Positions 58,436-64,000 of a DNA stretch of 64,000 nt are shown here, piece by piece. Source of the DNA: Microvelia longipes. Its lineage: Eukaryota; Arthropoda; Insecta; Hemiptera; Veliidae. Under the pieces are notes generated by a model that saw only the letters and a program-made list of their open reading frames with translations, was not told where the DNA came from and did not search any database. Positions within the stretch are counted from its first letter, which is position 1, and every line of letters starts with the position of its first letter. Location: the NCBI GenBank assembly GCA_018340805.1, contig JACMZG010000008.1, forward strand, positions 11,062,469 to 11,126,468, in the 5' to 3' direction. Both the position numbers and the translations under genes were made by a program.

Positions 58436-60269
58436 TAAAGGTGCATTCACAATACTGCGGTAGCGATGCGTCAGTCCGTTGCGTGCGGTGACAGCTTCAA
58501 TTCCAACCGATGTAATCGTATAGGACGTTCGTAAACAGCTTGCGGTAGCGTTGCGGAAAATGGAAATTTTCGCAAACCTACTAAACCTACCCAAATGATC
58601 TAGTGATTAGCATTTGATTGATTACAAAACACCTGAGAGACCTGACGCGAAAGAAACCTTTCCGTTTTCAAAGTTTTGGAATTTTTCTTACCCCCTCTTC
58701 CGATTTAGAGAAGAATAACTTTGTTTTGTTTGGGTTGTGATTCTTGCTGTGCTTAAAGTCGTTTTATTCTTTAAAATTTTAATTTTATTTTAATAAAAGA
58801 GTTATGTTTTTTTTTGTCTAAAAATGAATATTATCTTGTTATTATATCACAATATTGTTATTTTATTACTTTTGTTTGTGTTGTGTCTTTTTAAAGTGTT
58901 TAATTTTTCCTTTTAGTTTATATTAGTTCAAAGTTGTTTTTTTATATTTCTTTTTTTAAATCAAATTTATTTCTTAATATTCTAAGTGTTCCCCAATTTG
59001 ATCAGTTTATTTTATCTTAATGTAATTGTTCTGAAATGTTATACATTATTACTGTTCTCTTGGTTTTACTGCCTGAATAGTATTTATAGTATAGTGAAAT
59101 GTTTTTAAAAAACAAGACTATTTATTTCATTTTATAACAAGTACATTACAATATAATAAACTAAACAAGATAATACTTTGCCGTTTTGATCAGATAAAAA
59201 ATAATATAATAAATAATACATTTTTAAAGAAATTCCCATTATCATCAGACATTATTTTAAAAAATTAAAATTTTAAATAATGAAAAATTATTATTTAATT
59301 CTGATTTTGGACACAGCTCGTCCAAAATCTTTAATTCTTTGTTTTTTTACTTTGCCTCATTTATACCGCAGATATATAGAAAAAGTATTGTATTTGCAAA
59401 ACATCCCGAAACCGGGATGAAATCGGAATTATCTGATTCAAGGATTTTTAAGGCCTCATGAGTGGTTTTCGCAAGTTTTCTGTCTGTATATGTGTGCGTG
59501 TGTATGTATGTGCGTGTCAGTTATCATCGTAGCGCTTAGTGTATTTATGCTTGAGAGTTGCAATTTGTACGAAAATTAGTCTACCGCTGTAGTTTTTTTT
59601 ATATGTCGTCATTAACCCACAATAATGACTCAGTAAATATTTCAAAAAATCATAAAACGCGGAAAAATGAAGTGATCGAATTGAGATTTGGCACACATTT
59701 GATTATGTATAAGACTAACATATGTGCCAAGTTTCATCTTATTATCAGCATTAATTCTTTTTTTATTGAATGACTTGTGTACGTTTTTAAAAAAAATGGA
59801 AAATGGTCCAATTGAGTTGAGATTTGGTACAAGAGTATATTATTACCTAATAAATAAGTACACTATCCATGATTAAACAGTATCCATGATTTTTGTTGGA
59901 TAATAAAAATTTAGGAGCATTGAGCTTAGTCAGTGCTGTGTGGGTGACCGCTGAGAATGATACAGAAGCATTTATTATCTCAGGACGAGCGAAACGAGTC
60001 CGAAGGCATGTTGCAGTATAAATTTGATGAAGCAGGGAGGTTGAGCGTAGCGAATCCGATGTAATGAGGAAAAGTTCCGAGGTACCCCGTACCCAATTCT
60101 TTATCTTATGTTGAGAAAAATATATTGTTGTTTCCGAAATTCGGAACTAGAGTCTATGTTAGCGGCTTTTGCGGTCGTAGTGTTGCTATTGTGCAACCAT
60201 AATTTTCCGCATCGCAATGTACGGACGCAACGTACATGGGTGCATCGCATAATTGTGAACGCACCTTAA
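58436..60269. mobile_element. TAA-flanked DNA transposon with a nested family A copy
   Basis: The element spans 58439-60266. It starts AGGTGCATTCACAAT and ends as the complement of AGGTGCGTTCACAAT, flanked by TAA (58436-58438 and 60267-60269). Subterminal GCGGTAGCG/TTGCGG-type repeats lie in both ends (58.46-58.56 and 60.15-60.25 kb). The inside has no transposase frame. Positions 59358-60110 are a family A copy, so the host element is about 1.07 kb and non-autonomous. The TAA duplication and ends would suit PIF/Harbinger. That class is inferred. Confidence 0.7.
59358..60110 (+). repeat. repeat family A, full-length forward copy (reference)
   Basis: The order of blocks is CGCAGATATATAGAAAAAGT, CCGAAACCGGGATGAAATCG, TTTCTGTCTGTATATGTGTG with a GT run, TTATCATCGTAGCG, CTTGAGAGTTGCAATTTG, GAGATTTGGCACACATTTGA with its inverted partner ATATGTGCCAAGTTTCATC, TCCAATTGAGTTGAGATTTG, GACGAGCGAAACGAGTCCG, GTAGCGAATCCGATGTAATG, and the end GAGGTACCCCGTACCCAATT. 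It has no coding frame, no A/B boxes and no terminal inverted repeats. Class unknown. Confidence 0.75.
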
Positions 60270-60820
60270 TATTAAAAAATTAATACAGTGAAAAATTAGA
60301 ACTTATTCTAGGGCCAACATATTTCTTTTCTCATATGCGTACAGAAGTGGATGAGAAAAAGTAAAAATACCTCCAAGAATCAAGTACACAGGGTCATCTA
60401 TCAAATCCAACTCCAGGTCAACCAGATAACTCTTCAATTTAGTCGTACGATCAGATGTTAATGCCCTCGTTATTTTTAAAATAAAACACATCCCAAGGAA
60501 GGAAACAGGTCCTTGTAGCCGAAAACTTGATGCAAGCCAGAGGTAAGTTTGGTCCAGTTTATGCCTCGTCGCGATTGGTCCATTAAACAGGTGGTTACAG
60601 TTACCTATATTTTATGATTGAATGACTTCCTACTTGCCTTCCTTCATTAAGGACATCTTTTCGTTGTTCTTTCACTCCTTATTAAACTGATACAATTATA
60701 ACTGTTGTTTTAAATTTTTATATTTCAAGTTTAAATACAAAGAAGCATCTAACTGCTTTTTAAAAAAACGTCAAACTAAAATAAATTAATACATAACTTT
60801 TTTTTAAAGAAATCAAACAT
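60270..60820. other. no gene seen
   Basis: One 62-codon minus frame (60303-60491) without features. AT-rich. Confidence 0.45.
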
Positions 60821-60823
60821 AAA

Positions 60824-61737
60824 AATTCTAGCGCGAAGATCCACAAGCCGGGCGAATTTTATTTAAAATGCGTGCATTTATGCTTAAGTTTCAGAGGGGG
60901 GATAGCATTTTCTTGCGAATCGAGGGTTTCAGTGCATATTCTTAGAAAAAGTCAGAAAAAATTTAGTTACCAGTAGTGCTTGATAATAATTGAGTAACTG
61001 CTCACGTCATCAAGTATAAACCGGAACCTTAAAAAAGAAATAAAAATATTATTATTAAAGAAGAAATATTATTATTATAAGACATAAATAAGGAGTCACC
61101 CATGGTGTAGTGGTTAAAGTATGCGGCCAATACACGAATGAATGGACTTTAAACTTCTGAGTTTATTTAGTCATGGATTCAATCCCAGCACGAGCCTCTG
61201 GGATTTTTATGAGAGGGATAAACGTTCTGCGTACCACGTCCTTCAGAAGGGACGTAAAGCCGGTGGTCTCGAGCCTGTGCGTTGTCAATACTTGTTAAAG
61301 ATCCCTTACCCTAAATGAAATTGGGTATAGGCCAAATTTAGGACCCTCATAGTAGATTCATTATAACACTATACTGTTTCTGCCCTGTAGTTTAAAGTGT
61401 GTGTAGGTTTGGTTTAACGGTGAGTGCACGTGTTGTTCCTAGTTTTCACTAGACTATCAGAGTCAGTGAAAATATGTATGATTGCCTGGAAAAAAAACAT
61501 GAGAGGAACCATAGAAATTCACGGCTCTTCCGTTTAGATTAGATGACACATACCTACACTTGAAATTAAAAGGAGTAGAACACTATCTTAGGGAGCTGGC
61601 AAAAAGGGCCCAAAAACGTGGCCTACTAGCCTGGTAGTTACTACCACTCCCCCCCCCCATATTACTACTACTACTAAGAAAGAAATATATTGTTAAGCAC
61701 GTAAACACGGCATGCAGACCACCGTACCAGAATTATT
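60824..61737. mobile_element. foldback (FB) element, copy 2, split by SINE-1 copy C
   Basis: The left part, 60824-61040, has GCGCGAAGATCC, GCCGGGCGAATTTT, AGTGCTTGATAATAATTGAG and AAACCGGAACCTTA. The right part, 61677-61737, resumes with AGAAATATATTGTTAAGCAC and ends ACCACCGTACCAGAATTATT. In copy 1 the two junction sequences are contiguous (CCTTAAGCAAGAAATAAATTGTTAAG), which fixes the insertion point. Confidence 0.75.
61092..61676 (+). mobile_element. SINE-1, copy C, nested in an FB element
   Basis: The head reads GAGTCACCCATGGTGTAGTG and the B box ATTCAATCCC (about 61178-61187). The body carries GGGACGTAAAGCCGGTGG and CTCGAGCCTGTGCGTT, with the end at poly-C plus (TAC)n. It lacks the 132-bp extra piece of copy B. 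A possible acceptor-stem change (CCCATG for CCCGTG) weakens the tRNA fold. Confidence 0.85.
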
Positions 61738-61766
61738 TTGAAATTATAAACTTATATAATGTAAAT

Positions 61767-62268
61767 AATAATTCTGGCGCGGTGGTCCGCATGTCGGGCG
61801 AATTTCCTTTAGATGCGTGTTTCCGTGCTTAACAACCCATTTCTAGCTTAAGGTTTCGGTTTATGCTTTAGAACCTGAGCTGTTACTCAATTGTCAAGCA
61901 CTGCTCGTAACTCATTTTGTCTGTATTTTTCAAAGAAAATGCGCATAATTATCCAGTTGGTTGTACAAAACTATGTCTCTAAAATTAGAAGTATGCACTA
62001 TTATTTGCACTAGTTTAAAGCTTAGTTACTTATCTTTAAGCTTAGTCAGTTATCTTTAAAGGTTTTAGCGCATTTCCTTTGAAATACAGACAGATGAAAA
62101 TCGCCCGACAGCGGACCACCGCGCCGGAATTATTTATTTTGTAGTTGTAAACTTATATAATGTAAAAAACTATAAAAATTATCGTTCCAACCAGGATTGT
62201 TGTTAAGCACGGAAACACGCATCCAAAGGAAATTTGCCTGACATGCGGACCCCCGCACCAGAATTATT
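61767..62268. mobile_element. foldback (FB) element, copy 3
   Basis: It begins AATAATTCTGGCGCGGTGGT and ends with the complement CGCACCAGAATTATT. The inner parts GCTTTAGAACCTGAGC, AGCACTGCTCGTAACTCATT and GGTTTTAGCGCATTTCC match copy 1. The right arm is shortened (about 250 bp missing near 62095), so its palindrome is incomplete. Confidence 0.75.
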
Positions 62269-62470
62269 TTATAGTTGTAAACTTATATTAAGAAAAAAAA
62301 CTATAAAATATTATCGTCTCTACCAGGATGTGAACCCAGGTATTCTGAGTTTGAGTGCTCAGTGCTCATATTGACTCCGGACCATTTGTATTCAACTCAG
62401 AGACCCAAAGAATATTCAAAACGACTCCCCACTTTAAATATGTAGTTTACCAGTCGTATTTTTTGTGGTT
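62269..62470 (-). mobile_element. Pol III SINE-like unit/repeat family B, copy next to FB copy 3
   Basis: It repeats the order seen at 11.29-11.5 kb: a TATATTAAGAAAAAAAACTA spacer, TCTCTACCAGGATGTGAACC (degraded B box on the minus strand), ATTGACTCCGGACCA and ATTCAACTCAGAGACCC. The family B part is cut short after about 62460. Confidence 0.6.
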
Positions 62471-63270
62471 ACCTTTGAAAATGGATTTTGGTTATGGTTC
62501 AAGGTTTGACTCTCGCCATAACTCCTATGTCATTAGCGATTTTTTTCCCAAAGGAAATATGCTAAAAACCAAACATGTTGAGTTACCTTTAGTTAATATG
62601 TAGTATTAAAGACGAAAGTTAATCCTAACTTCAAATTACGAGAATAATGAAAACTGTTGGCTACTAGTACCTAGTAGAAAACTCAAAAATTAAGAATATT
62701 TAGAGTTATGCCGAGACAAAAGTTTTTCTCTATTGATTATTGATTGGATTTAAATAAAACAATGTTCTTCCTATTAGTACTACCAGAAAACATTATACAT
62801 ACTAGAGAACATCAAAATTTAAAGTCCTATATATTTAGGAGTTAAAAAGAGTAAAACAACCTAAATTTTAAAGCTAACTTTAAAAAACGAATAAAATTAC
62901 CCCCCCCCCCAAACACTAGTGTACAAATGTCAAGTCTGGCGTAAAAAAGGGTTGATATCTTATTTTACGCTGAGTCTTATTAACCCCACTAATAAGAATA
63001 AGTGCTCTTTCTTTGGCATTATAGAAAGAACCTTGTACTTAATGATTCCTAACAATCGAGCATAAAACGCCTTGATGATTTGAGTGTGAGACTTGGGCAG
63101 TACCCAGTGCACGTACAATACGTATCTTGTTTACTTCTGTTTTTACATAAAACAGGAGCCGTACAAAAAGTCATGAAATCTAACCAAAAGTCACTTACGT
63201 GGTAAAAAAAACTCTCCGCCAATTGTTTGGTCCAAAAAAAGTAGGTAAATCAACGATTCAGTCCCGCCAA
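62471..63270. other. no gene seen; poly-C run at 62901-62910
   Basis: AT-rich, with a 10-base C run. The short plus frame 62355-62603 overlaps repeat sequence and is not supported as a gene. Confidence 0.5.
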
Positions 63271-63274
63271 GTCA

Positions 63275-63800
63275 TGTCCGTTTTGGTTGGAGAAGTTTAT
63301 TGGCGTTTCAGAGTAAAGTTGCTAGGTTGACAATACTAAAAGGCCTTTTTCAAACAGTGAGGCAATCATCAGCTTCTTCTTCTAGGAGGCGTGCCAGAAA
63401 AGTGAATCAACTTTAGAGGTAGTGTTGGAAAGGTGTAGTTCCTGATTATATAGTTTTATAATCAGTTATCATTTTATAATAATAATTTTATAATAATAAA
63501 ACCTTTAACGTTTCATTCATTTCTTTGTACACTCCTGGATCTATGGAGGTAATAAAACTGCTGCAAACATGACAACTGCGAAAATCTGTTATGATTAATC
63601 TCCACTAACATCTGAATTGTTTGGTATCTCAAAATATAATAAAAGAAGCTATACAATTTGTTTACACTGCTGGCTTGTCGCCAAGGAGAAGAAGCTGATG
63701 ATTGCCTCACAGTTTGAATAAGGCCCTTTAGTATTGCCAACCTAGCAACTTCACTTAGAAACCCCAATGACCGTCTCCTCCCAAACGCACATGAATTCGC
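63275..63800. repeat. imperfect inverted repeat, arms about 130 bp
   Basis: GAGGCAATCATCAGCTTCTT with AAAGGCCTTTTTCAAACAGT and GTTGCTAGGTTGACAATACT (63320-63390) is found in reverse complement at 63670-63770. Similarity extends outward to the GTGCGTTTGGG-like part. The spacer is about 270 bp. The 131-codon minus frame at 63513-63908 runs through the right arm. It may be a foldback transposon continuing past the window edge. Confidence 0.6.
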
Positions 63801-64000
63801 GAAACAGAAAATTAGTTTTCCTTTAGAAGGCAGGAGAATTTTTCCGCCCTTATTTTCAGGGCGGAACGCCGTATGACGCACTGTTTGTGAAAATAAGGGA
63901 AAGAACAAAAATCAGGGCGGAAAGTGATTTACTTTTCAAAAATTCACTGTTCGAATCCAGTCCAGGAAACATTGTTTTTATCGTTTTACTATAAACCGGG

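Noticed and set aside
63513..63908. 131-codon minus frame as a protein-coding gene
   Set aside because: It runs through one arm of an inverted repeat and has no recognised domain or splice structure.

Overview
The window looks like AT-rich nuclear DNA from an animal, most likely an arthropod and probably an insect. The signs are a spliced gene for a small secreted protein, BEL/Pao and Copia LTR-element remains, an APE-type LINE whose ORF2 resembles insect 'endonuclease-reverse transcriptase' (CFDP2/RTE-like) proteins, Pol III SINEs, TA-, TTA- and TAA-flanked DNA transposons, and very many tandem repeats. Nothing bacterial, organellar or viral-genome-like is seen. I cannot name the species.

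Layout. 1-6.2 kb: 25-bp satellite, full of indels. 6.2-10.5 kb: unique-looking sequence with no recognisable gene, a short GC-rich block (8.56 kb) and a diverged direct duplication (9.8/10.25 kb). 10.54-11.66 kb: a 752-bp palindromic foldback element (family FB) joined to a Pol III-type SINE-like unit (repeat family B). 12.1-13.4 kb: 42-bp satellite. 15.6-16.7 kb: long tRNA-derived SINE (SINE-1). 17.8-19.5 kb: BEL/Pao integrase remnant between 200-bp inverted arms. 22.55-23.33 kb: 15-bp minisatellite. 25.0 kb: MITE with a TTA duplication. 25.87-26.12 kb: a second SINE (SINE-2) with a 12-bp target duplication. 27.37-28.07 kb: SINE-1 with a 12-bp target duplication. 32.2-33.4 kb: the only credible host gene, two coding exons encoding a 123-residue, cysteine-free secreted protein. 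36.4-40.9 kb: a nearly complete LINE on the minus strand. 42.6-44.64 kb: BEL/Pao and Copia debris. 45.1-49.06 kb: family B copy, GAGCGAAGCGAG-type repeats, AT microsatellites and 31-bp and 20-bp arrays. 49.26-51.55 kb: TA-flanked transposon with a broken transposase and tandemly subdivided terminal inverted repeats. 52.6-54.2 kb: 35-bp minisatellite. 58.44-60.27 kb: TAA-flanked DNA transposon with a family A copy nested inside. 60.8-62.4 kb: two more FB elements, one split by SINE-1, and a family B unit.

An unclassified interspersed family of about 750 bp (family A, marked by CAGACAGACA and GCGAGTCCGAAGG-like motifs) recurs at least a dozen times in both orientations.

Most notable point. In the LINE, ORF1 and ORF2 lie in the same frame, separated by a single UAG followed by CAA UUA, the tobamovirus-type leaky stop context. 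No AUG lies between that UAG and the start of the endonuclease core. This suggests that ORF2 may be made by stop-codon readthrough. The copy itself is broken by one further stop and three frameshifts, so the idea rests on finding the same arrangement in sister copies.
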